Shown here in pieces: positions 34,422 to 46,425 of a stretch of 64,000 nt of DNA (positions within the stretch are counted from its first letter, which is position 1; each line of letters opens with the position of its first letter). Source of the DNA: Albugo candida (lineage: Eukaryota > Oomycota > Peronosporomycetes > Albuginales > Albuginaceae); contig CAJNAR010000145.1 of NCBI GenBank assembly GCA_905220665.1, positions 496,001 to 560,000 on the forward strand. Reading direction: 5' to 3'. The notes below the pieces were generated by a model. That model saw only the letters and a list, made by a program, of their open reading frames with translations, had not been told where the DNA came from and ran no database searches. Both the position numbers and the translations under genes were made by a program.

Positions 34422-35989
34422 AACTCCGCACCATAAAAATAGGGACACGTATTTTTCTTAGAAAAAGATGTGAAAAAAGTGCACTATACATACATTAGAT
34501 TAAAATAAGCACGGCGGTTTGGAATCTTTACTCAAAGTCAGAATTGGATTTTTCAATCCACAGTTATGAGCAAAAAAGTGAAAATAGGCCGCGTCAAAAT
34601 GATAAGGAACACCTGTTATATTGCGCGTTCCTCGACTTTGAACACTGCATTTATGCTCTAAGAGTGGTGCTAGTAGTGTGTCTTGAAACCCTTTAGCTCA
34701 ATGACCTCCAAGAAGCGATCGCTCATCGATTTCAAGAGCGCATATAGCCGTTCTTGACTGATTTCTGACCACGCTTTCCTGACTGCCGCTTCAAGCTCGC
34801 CAACCGAGTAATATTGGCGCCCGTTACCGTAAACAGAACGCGTAATGTCACCCCAGAGATTCCCTATCGGATTTAGGTCCGGCGAAAGAGACGGTCACTT
34901 CATCACATTGAGTTTGAGGTACTTGAGAAAGGCACTGGTAGATTTAGATGCATGGATACTTGCGTTATCATGCTGAAATTCGTAGCCATCTTGATGTTCA
35001 CGATCTGCGAAAGGTAATAGATGGTTAGTTAACGTCCCCTGGTAGTCAAACGAGTTCTGACGACCATTCAATGCGGCCAAGGATGTCAACCCTTTTGCGG
35101 AGAAACCGCCCCGGACCATGATTCCACCCCCTCCACTTTGGCGGCTATAAAATGTCCTTGCTTCAAGCCGGATATCGTGCCAATAATACTTCAACCATCT
35201 GGTCCGTCGAGCGTGAACCGCTTCTCGTCTGAAAAGATGGTCCGGTCCCACTCAGTGCAATCCTTGAGCTTCTGTTTGGCCCATTCAAGTCGTGCCGTGT
35301 GGTGGCGCTTCGTGAGTTTCGGCGTGGGTTTTATTTTCTTGTAGACAAGATAAGGCGCTCGCTGGAGCAAGCGCTGAACGGTCCTCTTGCTGACCTGTGG
35401 GCTCACGGTGTTGGCAATGGCAGCAGCGGACAAATCACCGCTGATTGCGGCATTGATGATGCACCGCACATCACACGGTCCGAGTTTCGGCTTCCTTTCA
35501 GGGCTCTTTTTCACTCCATAGCCATCAGGATTTCTTAGGTAAGCGTGGACGACGTTTGTGGAGCGCCCTAGGCTCGCAGCAATCATCCGTAGAGTTTCTT
35601 TGTTCGACCTGAGGGCGTCAATTTGCCCTTTCTCGTACTCAGTCAGAGCCGGCTTTCGCCCCATGACTTCGCTTTAAGAAACACTAAACTCGACTATGAG
35701 CACGCAGAAAACATTCAGAAGAATCCATCCATGTTGACTAAAGGCGAAGATAGTGCCTTGTCTAACTGTGTGGTCGAGTGGCGGTGGTGTACACTATCAA
35801 TATGTCGCGCAGGTCTGTGTACCTTCCCGCCAAATTTCCCACTTCCACTTATTCGATCAACACAAACAAAACGCCAAAATGATTAGCTTAATGTAGGAAA
35901 ATCTTTTATTCAATTAGTAGTCGAAACAAAGGAAAATTAAGCATAATTCAGAAAATAAACGGTTGTCCCTATATTTATGGCGCGGAGTG
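34422..35989 (-). mobile_element. Tc1/mariner element with clear ends
   Basis: Inverted ends share ACTCCGC, CCATAAA and ATAGGGACA and start next to TA dinucleotides on both sides (34420-34421 and 35990-35991), the Tc1/mariner target duplication. Its length of 1,568 bp and single minus-strand transposase gene are standard for the superfamily. Only the gene is damaged; the ends look mobilisable by another transposase. Confidence 0.88.
34670..35664 (-). pseudogene. Tc1/mariner transposase, inactivated
   Basis: From ATG 35664 (MGRKPALTEYEKGQI) there are two helix-turn-helix DNA-binding domains, then the DDE core. The first Asp is in TIFSDEKRF and the second in FQHDNASIHAS. The third region, SPDLNPIGNLWG, has Gly where the catalytic Glu of NPIENLWG belongs. 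Just before it, a TGA replaces the usual Trp codon (about 34898-34900). A frameshift lies near 35195. The last codons end at TAG 34670-34672. It would cut and paste at TA sites if intact. Confidence 0.88.
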
Positions 35990-37180
35990 TAACGGTTCGA
36001 GAATTGAAGGATGTGTTTTTCACCAAATTCAGAGGTGCAGTATTTGAAAGCAAAATATCGGAACTGGATGCGTGAGAACAGCAAAAGCGAGAGCGGTGGC
36101 CATGGTGCGCGGAGTGGACAGAGTGGACTGGGGAGTGGAATGGGGGGGGGGGGAAGTTGGGTAGTCGATCGCGTAGTGAATCAGAGATTAGAGGTACTTG
36201 TAGCTGAGAACATGGCCCCAGTAGTGGTGGACGGAGTGGTTAGGAGACTGGAGGTGTAACAGGAGAGAAAGACTCCTAAATTTACTTAATTGTAGGTACG
36301 AAAGTAGGGCGTATGTTTGTACTTTCTATTTATAGGGATAGATAGAATTCTAAAATTACTTAATTGACGGTACGAAAGTAGGGGTTATGTTTGTAATTTT
36401 TATTTCTACGGGTAGCAAAAATTGGTTGTGTCCGCAGTAAATCCCTATTATAAAAGAGCAATTCAATGCAATGTTCTCTAGATCAGAAATTTGATACACA
36501 AACAAAAGTCGATGACTTTTCGTAACATACCATCTTGAACCTAAAGTGAAAGGAGAACATGCTCCTGTTATCCATCTCAGCACCTTTGATTCGGGGCTTC
36601 CTCAAATTGAACGCGTGGGCATGTGGCAATTCCGATCCAATTTTTTCGCTAATTTTGATATATTGCTTCACCTTCTTTGCCGGAGAACGGTGAGAAATCT
36701 GCCCATGTCTCTTATGTGGTTTCTCCACCCTACGTTTAAGCGCGACGGCGAAATAAAAATAGGTGCGAGGGGACAAAATGAAAAATTCGTGGTCATGCAT
36801 CGTTGAACGGCATGAAGATTGAGATCAAGAACACAGAATTCCCATCCTATTATCAACAGGAATTTTACAAATGCAAAGTCAAATGCTGAAATGGAGAACG
36901 CATACTGATACCAACGAATGACCAGTGTTCTTATGGCGCTTCGTCGCGAAGCATGTTTGGCGCGATGCGTAGGCTATCTTCAATCAAATAGAATACATAT
37001 TGGAATTGTTAATCACGGGTGTTCGAATATCTTGTGCGTATAAGAAAAGAAATGATATTCTCGTGAGCGTATTTAGCGCCGGTATTATTGTATTTATTTT
37101 GACTTTATATAATAGAGAAGTTTTATTATGTATCTTGCGTTGAAGCAGTAAAATAGATACCTTGGGTCCGCGTCAGCTCA
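35990..37180. other. Spacer between Tc1 and LINE copy 2
   Basis: It contains G-rich sequence with a 12-base G run at about 36140-36151, the tandem repeat at 36275-36418, and unrecognised ORFs at 36483-36800 on both strands. The first part probably continues the MULE into which Tc1 inserted. Confidence 0.4.
36275..36418. repeat. Two-unit tandem repeat, about 77 bp
   Basis: Two units share TTACTTAATTG, GGTACGAAAGTAGG and TATGTTTGTA, with scattered differences. Confidence 0.7.
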
Positions 37181-37410
37181 GTTGAAGGTGTCTATATAAC
37201 TAGAATTAGACTAACTGACATCTCTAGTTGCCTAGGCTATCTTAAATAACATATATACATATAAAAAATGTTTCGTGAAACACCTGGGAGAGATGATAAT
37301 ATGTCTTCTCTTTGATAATCTCGTATCGCAGTAGACTCAGCACCCTTAATACGAGACTTTGTCCAGCTTGTAAATTCTGTAAAGTTGTAAAGTTGTAAGG
37401 TTGTAAAAAT

Positions 37411-37520
37411 GGTCCAAAAGTACCGTGTGCTGTAAAAGGGTCCAAGAGTACCGTGATTTGTAGAACGGTCCAAACGTACCGTGTGTTTAAAATGATCCGT
37501 AGTACCGTGTTGTGCGCATT
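37411..37520 (-). repeat. 3' UTR tandem units of LINE copy 2
   Basis: Four degenerate units of about 28 bp, each with GGTCC..A.GTACCGTG on the plus strand. The other LINE tails in the window carry one unit. Confidence 0.7.
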
Positions 37521-37533
37521 GGTGTGCGCCAAA

Positions 37534-39167
37534 CTAGGCGGAACAATGCCATCCAAATCCACCAAATGCTCCTTGCGTTACGAGTTGATCCAGCACCTTT
37601 GCAAACCGAATGCATTCCTCTTGGTCGTAACACTGTCTTCGAAAGTACCGAACGTGCGCACTAAACGTGGTGTAAATCAGGGAAAGTGCTGGAATTGTCG
37701 GAGTTGCTGATCGCCGATAGAACAAACGACGATTCCGATCTGTCCAGACGAAGTGCAGTGTCAATGCTTGCAATGCAAGCCATAAATCTGAGATAATATC
37801 GAAATAGTCTTTCCAATCCGACCGTAGGGTTGGTATGATTGCACATGCAATATGCGTTCAACGTGGTCGAGAGGAGAAAAACTGATCCCAACTAGGGAGT
37901 AACTCCCTCCGTAACTGTGCCGTGTGATCGCACTCTAAAAAGAGATGTTAATCGGATTCCACTGCCCCACACGAAGGCTGCGTGCACAATATGATGTCGG
38001 GCTGAATATCCTTCAAGAACCAGAAACGAGACCGAACTGGCAACATCCGAAAGGCTAGACGACAATGTAAATCCTCAAAAATTGGTAATACACGTTTTCA
38101 AAGATGCCGTGATGTATCCATAAAAGTTCGAACTCGTTCTGAATTCCAGTGCGTCCGATCTCTCCCGTGATGACCAATACGTCGACATCGGATGACTCTT
38201 GGTTGGTTCGGGAAATTTCCAGACGATTCGTGAGAGATGGAAAATAATGTTTCCATTCCTTGCTTTATACTCCCACATAAAATGATCTGCCACTTGTGGT
38301 TGGTATAATCCAAGTGATGAGACCAATCGTCGAGTGGATATGCTGGAGAATCTGAGTGACTTCATTGTAAAGTCGACTCAGCAACTTTTCTTCAGCCATA
38401 TCCGATGTGTTCAGCTCTTCGTCGTTGTAATAGTTGGCGACGAAATCTTCCTATGTTAGCCATGTGTCGCCTACCCGAAAAATAATTTGCAGACTTCGGA
38501 TCTCGAAAAGCGTAACGAACGATTTCCGAAATGTGCGATGTGGTTCGTCCACCATACCAAGATTGTACCAAACGTTGTGCGTACTCAAATGGCGAGTAGC
38601 AGCTTCGTAATGTAACTTTCGGTCGCAGTAAAACCACATCGGGGTGCCCATGTAGTACTGACGGCGTTGTGAAACATTTAATCTGAACTTGTTATACTTA
38701 AATCCATCTGATGGCACATTCTAAGTGCTTGTTTCCATCATGACGATATGCTGCCCCATTAAACCATTTTCCCATATCATCGGCTTGTGAGGTCCAAAGG
38801 AAGGTTGGATAAGTTGTAATAATTCCGTCGAAGCAGTTGTCCAATTCGCAGGAAGAATTCTTGACGCATCGGATGCGAACTGCTGAAGAAATTGAATACG
38901 TTGTAGCTTTAGTCTTCCCATCAAAAAAGGAACTTGTAGTCCACCATCTTGTCAGCGAAGATATAAAAATTCTTTGCCGATCAGGTGAACATGTTTTGAA
39001 TCACAATCGATTTAACATCGATTGCCACTGTCGAATAGTCATGCTGGTATGTCCACGTGCATCGTGTAATGCCACAGACGTGATAAAATCATCGTCTGCG
39101 CAACCAGTAGTCGACCACGAACAGTTCTTGCTCGTCGAAACAATACACCAAACCCATCGTAAAAACG
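37534..39167 (-). pseudogene. LINE copy 2 ORF2, C-terminal region
   Basis: Continues ORF2 after the 815-codon open frame, broken into several frames (38721-38924, 38451-38717, 38075-38365, 37534-37773). Trp-rich segments and the Cys/His cluster seen in copy 1 lie near 37950-37990. Stops and frameshifts mean the full ORF2 is not made. Confidence 0.7.
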
Positions 39168-41615
39168 CTAGTCGAGAGTTGAAATGACCATCGAATGAGT
39201 TGGTTTCTGGCCGAACGGAATACCCAAATACTTGACCGAATCCTCCGGACCCATTATGGTCAAATTGGGAATACTTGGACATGGCTTGGTCCAATTCAAC
39301 GAGAGCAAAGATGATTTACTCAAGTTGAGTTTCGCACCCGATCCATCGCAATAGACTTGGACGAGTTCGAGTTGCGTCAAAACACCATTTGGTGTCTCTG
39401 AAAGCAATGTCGAATGGTCCGCAAAAAATAATCCGGTTGCGACAGTCGTGCCATTATTCCAAATGCCGTGTTCTTCATGTTGACGAAGTAAATTTCCCAA
39501 AGGTTCGATCGTCATCAGGAAAAGTAATGCTGAGAGAGGATCACCTTGTTTCACTCCACGTTGTGGTGTAATAGACGGTGTGATATTTCCATTAATCATC
39601 AACTGCGCCTTTGTGTTAGTGTACAAAAGACGAACCCAGTCGATGAAACTTTTTCCAACGCCCATTTTTTCCAAGACGCGAAACATGTACGTCCAATTGA
39701 CTCGATCATAAGCTTTCTCAAAGTCGAGAAAAGTCGCATAAGCTGCCTCCCCACGATGTGTGACCAAGTCTTGGATGTCGGTGAGATGTCGAATATGGTG
39801 ATGCATCGACCTTCCTCGCACAAATGCTATTTGATCTTGATGGATCAATTTTGGCAAAAAACGTTGCAATCGATACGCCAACACTTTTGAAAGTACTTTC
39901 ACATCAACGCAAAGCAGTGCGATCGATCGATAGTTGCCAGGATCACCTCGTGATCCTTTTTTGTATAAAAGTGTGATTGCTGAGTGACGTTGTGATCGAA
40001 GTAAAATTCCTCTTTCCAGCTGATATTCGAACACGATCTTCAGACACTCGCCAAACGTTTCCGGATCAAGCTGATAAAATGCAGCTGGTAGTCCATCCAT
40101 ACCTGGAGAAGAACTACTCCGCATGTGCTTGATCGCTTCCGCCATCTCGGTCGTACTTAACCGAGTGGAGAGACGGTCTTGCTCTGCTGAGGCAAGTGAA
40201 ACTTGAATCGAATCGAGTAATTTTTTTTGCTTTCTGTCACTTGGAACATTTGAGTCGGTCTTAGAGCTATAAACAGAGCCCATGACGCCACCCCAATGAT
40301 CTCTGAATTCGTCAATAATCTCCCTCGGGTTCGATGTCACGGTACCACATTTTTTTGTAACATTTTCGATCGGCACGCGACGACAAGAACTATCCGGAGG
40401 GCGAAAAAAATGCTTTGAAGAGTTCTCCATATGCTTCACGTGATGGTCGAAGCTTTCATCTTGGTTGTATTTCGCGTTGTTTTCGACTGAAATTTTAAAT
40501 TGTTGGAGACTCGATTCGTAAAAATACCGTGACTCATTGGTGTCTTGGATGCGATAGCGAGCTGCTGCGACTTCCAAAACACGCTGGCTAGACTCAACAT
40601 CACGTCGGCTATCTTTTGCAACCTTTTTTTCGATTCCTTGAAGCTGTTTCTTGATTTTCGTCTTCCAACTTTCCCACATTTTACCGGGATTCGAAGCTGT
40701 CCGTAACTGGTTGAGCACCAAAAACGCTTCCAATTTGATTGCTTCGACAACTTTAGGATATTCAAATAGTCGTAATGAAAATTTCCAATATCCTCGACCG
40801 GGTGATTGAGTTGGATTTGCAAAAGTTACTTTTTGTGCCAGATGATCTCCCGCATGTCGTGGACGAAAATACTCAGAGGTTTTGTATACCATGTTGAATA
40901 GCTCTTCCGACATGCAGATATAATCAAGTCGATTCTTGCGCGGTAATGGTCCTGTAAATACTTTTTCAGTCGGATGTTGGATTCGCCAAGCGTCTACCAC
41001 ACCCAGCTGTGAAAGCCATTCCAAACACGCTAATCGACTTGGTTCGTGCCTAATTGTTCCACTCGAAGCATCGATAGCTGGATCGAGTGGTGTGTTGAAA
41101 TCACCAAATACGATATGTGTTGCGGTCGATTCGAAAGTGTTGGAAAGCAATAACTCATAAAAATCCACTCGTTCCTCGGCCTTGACCGGTGCATATACAT
41201 TGTGAGTACACACCGGTGCATCGTGAATGAGAAGACGCAGAACCAAATAGCGATTTCGAATGTTTCGTTCGGTGAGTTCTTCAGCTGTTGAGTAACCGGT
41301 AAAGTCCGAACGAAGGATTCTCATGACGCCGCCACTGCGGTTTTGAGTCGGATGGAGAAAAGCATTGTTGTGATCATTGACAAACATTTTGTGCTGCATT
41401 TTTGAGGATAATAAAAACGGAAAGGAGTCCAGCTGGTTGTGAATGTGAAACCTGGTTTCTTGAACACAACAAATGCAGTGTTGTGACAGGATGTGGTCGC
41501 TAAAAAGATGACCATTTTTATGAATTCTATTGACATTCGCCGTGGGTGCTGAGATATTGTTCCACGTTGAAACAATCGAGGAGCCCTTAGAATTCACGCT
41601 GAAGTGGACCAGCAA
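39168..41615 (-). pseudogene. LINE copy 2 ORF2: endonuclease plus reverse transcriptase, 815 codons open
   Basis: This is the longest open frame in the window. The N-terminal endonuclease has QETR, SGGV, NVYAPVKAEER and GDFNTPLD. A helical linker follows, then the RT with PGMDGLPAAFYQ, YKKGSRGDPGNYRSIALL, FLDFEKAYDRVNW and QGDPLSALLF. The catalytic box reads FADH at 39414-39425, where active non-LTR enzymes have FADD or YADD. The second metal-binding Asp is therefore lost and polymerase activity is not expected. The open frame has no ATG near its start. This protein type nicks target DNA and primes reverse transcription there. Confidence 0.9.
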
Positions 41616-41619
41616 TCAA

Positions 41620-43882
41620 CCTCTTCTCACCATCTTTTTGTGATAGGTGGAGTGTTGCTTTCTCTTCTGTGAAAAAGCTAAGATTGACTGAAAGGTCAGA
41701 GATGTCACCGAAGAGAAGTTCTCGCCATTTGCCACCAAGCCATTGAGACCAAGACTTGATGTCCACGTCAGAGCGTAACAACAGTATGATCACATTAGAT
41801 GGAAGTAATGTCGGGGCAGTACACATAAAGAAAAGTTCCAAAAACGGGAGTGCTTTAGTTGCTCAAGTCAACCCGAGAACTATGTCCGGCACTGACGTCC
41901 ACCACGTAATGACTTTCTCGAACAAGACAGATCGCTTGGAGTGAACTTTCCCACCAACGTGGCGACTCCATCGCGTCGCAAAAGTAACATCTTCACCGAC
42001 ATTGTGTGCTGCAATGACGCGATTAATCATCAGTAAATGCGCCGACTCATCCAACGCTTTATCATTCGACTCCATACACGCGAGTAGCACACCATTCATC
42101 GTGATTGGATGATAAATGCCCCTCGGATAACTCTCTATTCGGGTTTGTACAGAATTGTACCAGCTTGCGCACATGAGGTATGCACACATCAGCTTGGATG
42201 AGCTTGTCCGGTCGGAGCGGGTGGAGGATATTTTTGGAATCGATTTCCATGAGCTCTCCTATTTCGCCAATTCTGGTTGATCGCTCCGCTTTTTTCACCG
42301 TTGTATGACGCTTCTTATATAAGTGTGCCGCCTCTTTCGAAGTGGCCACGTCTTTTGACATCCGTGCTTTCACGGGAATGATTTGGATGCGATTGCTATT
42401 GTCCGGATTTGCAATTGCGTTGATTTTGTCGATCTTCACCTCTATAGTTGCGAGCACAGAAAAATATTTGCTGGTCGCTATCTTCGGGAGCGCAAGAGGT
42501 GGTGCTTTGGAGACCATTTGTTCGAACGGCTCCACCCGATAACGTTTACCACTAGTCCATGGCAACTTCATGGATACATCTCATCCCGCTCCACCCGTAG
42601 TTGGGAGTACGATCGAGTTGCCAGTTGGAGAATGGGAGGAGAGGGCTGTAATAAAGCTGGTTCCCCTGTCAGTATGCTAGTTGGGAGAGTATTGAGCTCC
42701 AACGAGATTTGATCGGAGAGCTTCCGTTCAGGTTTCCTCGTCCCCAATTCTTGAGTGGGAATTGGCTTCACTACCTTGTGTGGAGTGCCTTTGACTCTTT
42801 GGTTTGTTTTTGTTGCTTTTTTTGTTACAAGTTGTTGTGATTCTGAGTTGCAGATTGATTTTGGCTTTATTTTTGATCATTGTTTTTTTTCGGTGTTGCC
42901 CTGCTCCCGTGGCTGATGTAGCATCCAAATCCAAGCAATAAGGATCACGTTGACCAAAACGTGGTCGTTCCGACGGAATGAGATCATTTCCCCCCTTACT
43001 GGGTAGAGTTGTTTGCCTTAAGCGATTGGTTTAATCACTTTACCAACTCTAACCAGCTGCTGGGGCATGTCGAAGAGCCGAAATAGACTCTTTAAGTCGG
43101 CATCACCACTTCTTTAGTGGGGACCGTTTCGTGAAAGGTGTCCTACACCACCTGACACCAGAGTTTGTGAAGAGAGCGAGGAATGTTGGTCCGGTCTTCC
43201 TCCACGCCGACACCGAAGACATCGAGGTAGTATTTTTCTTTCAGAGTATCAAACTCTCATACGAAATACTATTCCCTAACAACAGTCACCGGCATACACT
43301 CCAACTGATGCCAGGCATCCGCCGTGGTGACCATCACCCTGATGTTTCACCCAGGCATTTTGGACACCTGAGCAATGGAACGGCTCTCCAGTAGGCTTTC
43401 AAATACCGGATTGCCGTGGTCTCGCATTAGGGAGGTCAAAATTTTCACATTTGGAGTACGTTTCAAGGACTGGTCCGTCTCCAAGACCATAGGGAAGGTT
43501 GCTTTCCGAATTTGGAAAGCTCTTGCTGCTTCTAATTTCGCAGACAAAACTGACCAATCCGGGTGCACCTCATCAGCATATAGCTGCAGTATAGCATCGA
43601 TATCCGAGGCTTTCGGCTTTGGGAGCTCCACGCGAAATCTCGCCGAGCTCTAGCATGGTCCCTACGTAAGGACTCCTGTGACTTGATAATGTCAGCAAGA
43701 GTGGGACTTTTAGTGTCGACTACACTTGCAGTTGCCTTTGGGGCACCCTGTGACGAGGCAATCATAGTACCGCACATACCACCGATACCAAATCCGATAC
43801 CGGTATCACTTCCGACAACGGTTTTACCCTGTACCGTCACACTGGGGTGGGGTTTCTTGTGTTTTAAGTCGACTTGAAGCAT
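41620..43882 (-). pseudogene. LINE copy 2 ORF1
   Basis: ATG at 43882 (MLQVDLKHKK). Then a Gly/Ile-rich segment, LPKPKASDIDAILQLYADE at 43560-43620, a degenerate middle (42950-43340), an Asn/Gln/Lys-rich block (42780-42900), and helical segments at 42062-42571 and 41863-42189. The frame changes at least five times. Same layout as copy 1 ORF1. Confidence 0.65.
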
Positions 43883-44199
43883 TGTTTTTAAGAGAAAGAG
43901 TTGAAAAAAGTAGTTTTCCGCGTTGTGTTGTACTGAATTGGCGGGTTACGCAGTAGCCGGCAAATTGAGTAGCTGTGATGGTACAGTGCGGGATACCTAT
44001 AACCATCAACTCCTTATTTCTTGCGGACAAATTTAGAAATTTTCAATTTTATGCAGCCTGCAATTCTAATGTGAAAAGAACCTGTCTGTCAGCCAATCAG
44101 GATTGATGAAGCAGAATGGCTACATGAATTATCACACATTTCCAGGTTATTTTGTTCCCGCGTTCACCTTCCATTTCTGATTGTACCTCGCCACCGCCA

Positions 44200-46425
44200 C
44201 CACAATGGAACCACCCACAAAACTTTCACAGCAGCTCAAACTGTCCAGAACATCAAAAAAGTTCGAATTGAGGCTGTCAGAGCGATATGCGAGCCCAACA
44301 ATTCTATGAGAGAACTTGCCCAGCCTCCTTGAGCCAAACTTTTGGCCTACTGAAATGGAGGTGGACGAACATTTGGAGCTTGAGGTCGAAGAGGCTGAGA
44401 GTTTCACTTATAATGAAGCACAATTTGCAGCACTTGAAATGCACTCTATTCGAGACGTCCGTATCGGTGGATTGGGAACTCGAGCCGTACTCGACGACGA
44501 AAACGTGCAGAAAACCGCAATGCTGCACTTGGTTCTCGCCGGCACGAGACAAACTTTTAAGTTATGAATCAAGATGCACAAAAATAAACAGACAATTGAA
44601 AACTAAAGCAGGCAAACTGATGACGAGGATGAGAATGATAACGAAATTGATGACAAGGGCGAGGTATACCTTGTCGCTTCAATGCTGAAACTTTACCAGC
44701 AGGCCAAACGGACAACTAACAAAGCTCAACGTGCACGACTGGCTGCTATCGCGTCTTACTTCAGTCTTCTTTAAATGGACTATCCTGTGAGTTGAGGCTG
44801 TAATTTTTAAGCAAGTGTATTCTTTGTATTAACATATCATAATTTTGACGATGCTCCATCTGTTTAGAAGTTTCATTTCTTTAGTTTGTTTAGAAGCTTC
44901 GAGTGGATGGTGTCTCGCCTGAAGGAGATTGGGCTCTGGAAGCGAATCCTCAGAAGTCATTTCCCAGGCAGTCGGGAACGGATCATGGTTTTGTCGGTTG
45001 TTTCGCACTTGGGGAACTAGGTATCTCGCCACGGTTGTTCTTCCAACCAGCAACCAAGGCCAACATATCAAGTCACGAAGCCTTTTGATGGATGAAGATG
45101 TTCTTGTCAGAGTGCGATTGCAGACTTCACCAGAAAAAAAAGCGCAAAATTGGTCCCGCTGAATTCACCGAGCATGTCAATCATCACACTCTTACCAATA
45201 CAGGAAGCACCAAAGTGATCTCTGTTAAGACCGCAATCCGATGGATGCAGAGACTGGGACTACAGCATTCTGCTTTTCGCAAAGGAATGTTCGTCGATGG
45301 TCATGCACCTCGACGTTCTTATATATCTTACTATCTTCATGAAAGGCATGGTGGATCTTGAAGTGCAGATGCCAATATTCTCAAGGAGGGATATGGAGAT
45401 TAAACCTGGTCAGTGGGAGCGCCGATCATTCTTGTGACACACGATGAAAGCACTTTCGCTGCACACGATGGTTGGAAGAATCTATGGCTACAGGATGGGT
45501 AGCAACCACTTTGAAAAAAAGGAGCAGGAAGATCAATCCATGTCAGCGAATTCTTGTCAGATGTTGGGGGTCGCCTATCACTGAGTGATTTGAATAATTT
45601 CTAGCATCCCAGGATCCCAAAAAAGCGTGTGTTATTATGCACCTGGCAAGAATTATGATGGATGGTGAACTTGTGAAGATCTTTTCAAGGAAGTGAGGGA
45701 TCGTGCAATTCCAATCTTTGAGGTACAGTACCCCACATACAAAGCCCTTTTGCATTTGACAATGCTACAAGTCATGCTGCATTATCTACTGCTGCCCTTG
45801 TCCGGAAAAAAATGAATTTGTGTCAGGTGGATAACAACCAAAGATGCGCAAGGGGAGAACGGAAGATGGCACAGTCCAGACAATGTGGTTTCCTGACACT
45901 CATCATGATGATACTTTCGAGATGATAGAGCTATTGGGTTCCATTTGAGTCATGTTTCTAACCCTTATATCACTTTCAGGTTTGCCACACGGATTGAAAA
46001 TGGTTTTAACTGAGAGGGGCCTGTGAAAAGATGGAATTTGCCTCCGGTGCAAAGACAAGTGCCCTGGATCAATAATGTGTTGTGCAAGAGATACGATTGA
46101 CCACGGACATGACTAAATGGATCAGAAAGGCATGTTGGAAGAACTAATCGTTGCTGCTGGACACATGATATTATTTTATGCACATTTTCACTTTGAGATA
46201 AACTTCATTGAGAATTTCTGGGGTGCTGCCAAGGTCTATGCTAGCAAAAACGGTGACTACAGCTGGAAAGGCCTGGTTAGCACAGTTGCTAAGGCTCTGG
46301 AATCTGCCTCCGTCACATCCATTCGACGCCATGCATGCACAGAAATGTTTTCGATACATGGATGTATATCGGAAGGATTCGACAAGGAACGCTGCTGGAT
46401 ACACTGTTAAGAAATAACGATCCCA
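44200..46425 (+). pseudogene. Degenerate DDE transposase of large Tc1/IS630-like type
   Basis: Fragments in several plus frames keep a family order. There is a DNA-binding part with KTAIRWMQRLGLQHSAFRKG and FVDGHAPRR at 45200-45310. A THDESTFAAHDGW segment at about 45437-45475 holds the first catalytic Asp. A gapped middle follows. GHMILFYAHFHFEINFIENF then WGAAKVYA at 46155-46245 carries the Glu, and a final YMDVYRKDS...KK ends at 46417. I know the pattern from fungal and protist proteins annotated as DDE superfamily endonucleases. The second Asp region is too decayed to place. Confidence 0.5.

Larger units (their letters stand above)
37181..43970 (-). mobile_element. LINE element, copy 2, near full length
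   Basis: Same family as 17228-23035, in the opposite orientation, about 6.8 kb. The 5' end near 43970 matches the copy 1 start (TTTGCCGGCTACT), and the 3' end at 37181 matches CACCTTCAAC. It keeps the RT region deleted from copy 1 and has extra 3' repeat units. I found no convincing target duplication. Confidence 0.9.

Noticed and set aside
44829..45071. 80-codon minus ORF
   Set aside because: Antisense to the plus-strand transposase remnant at 44200-46425; no independent support.
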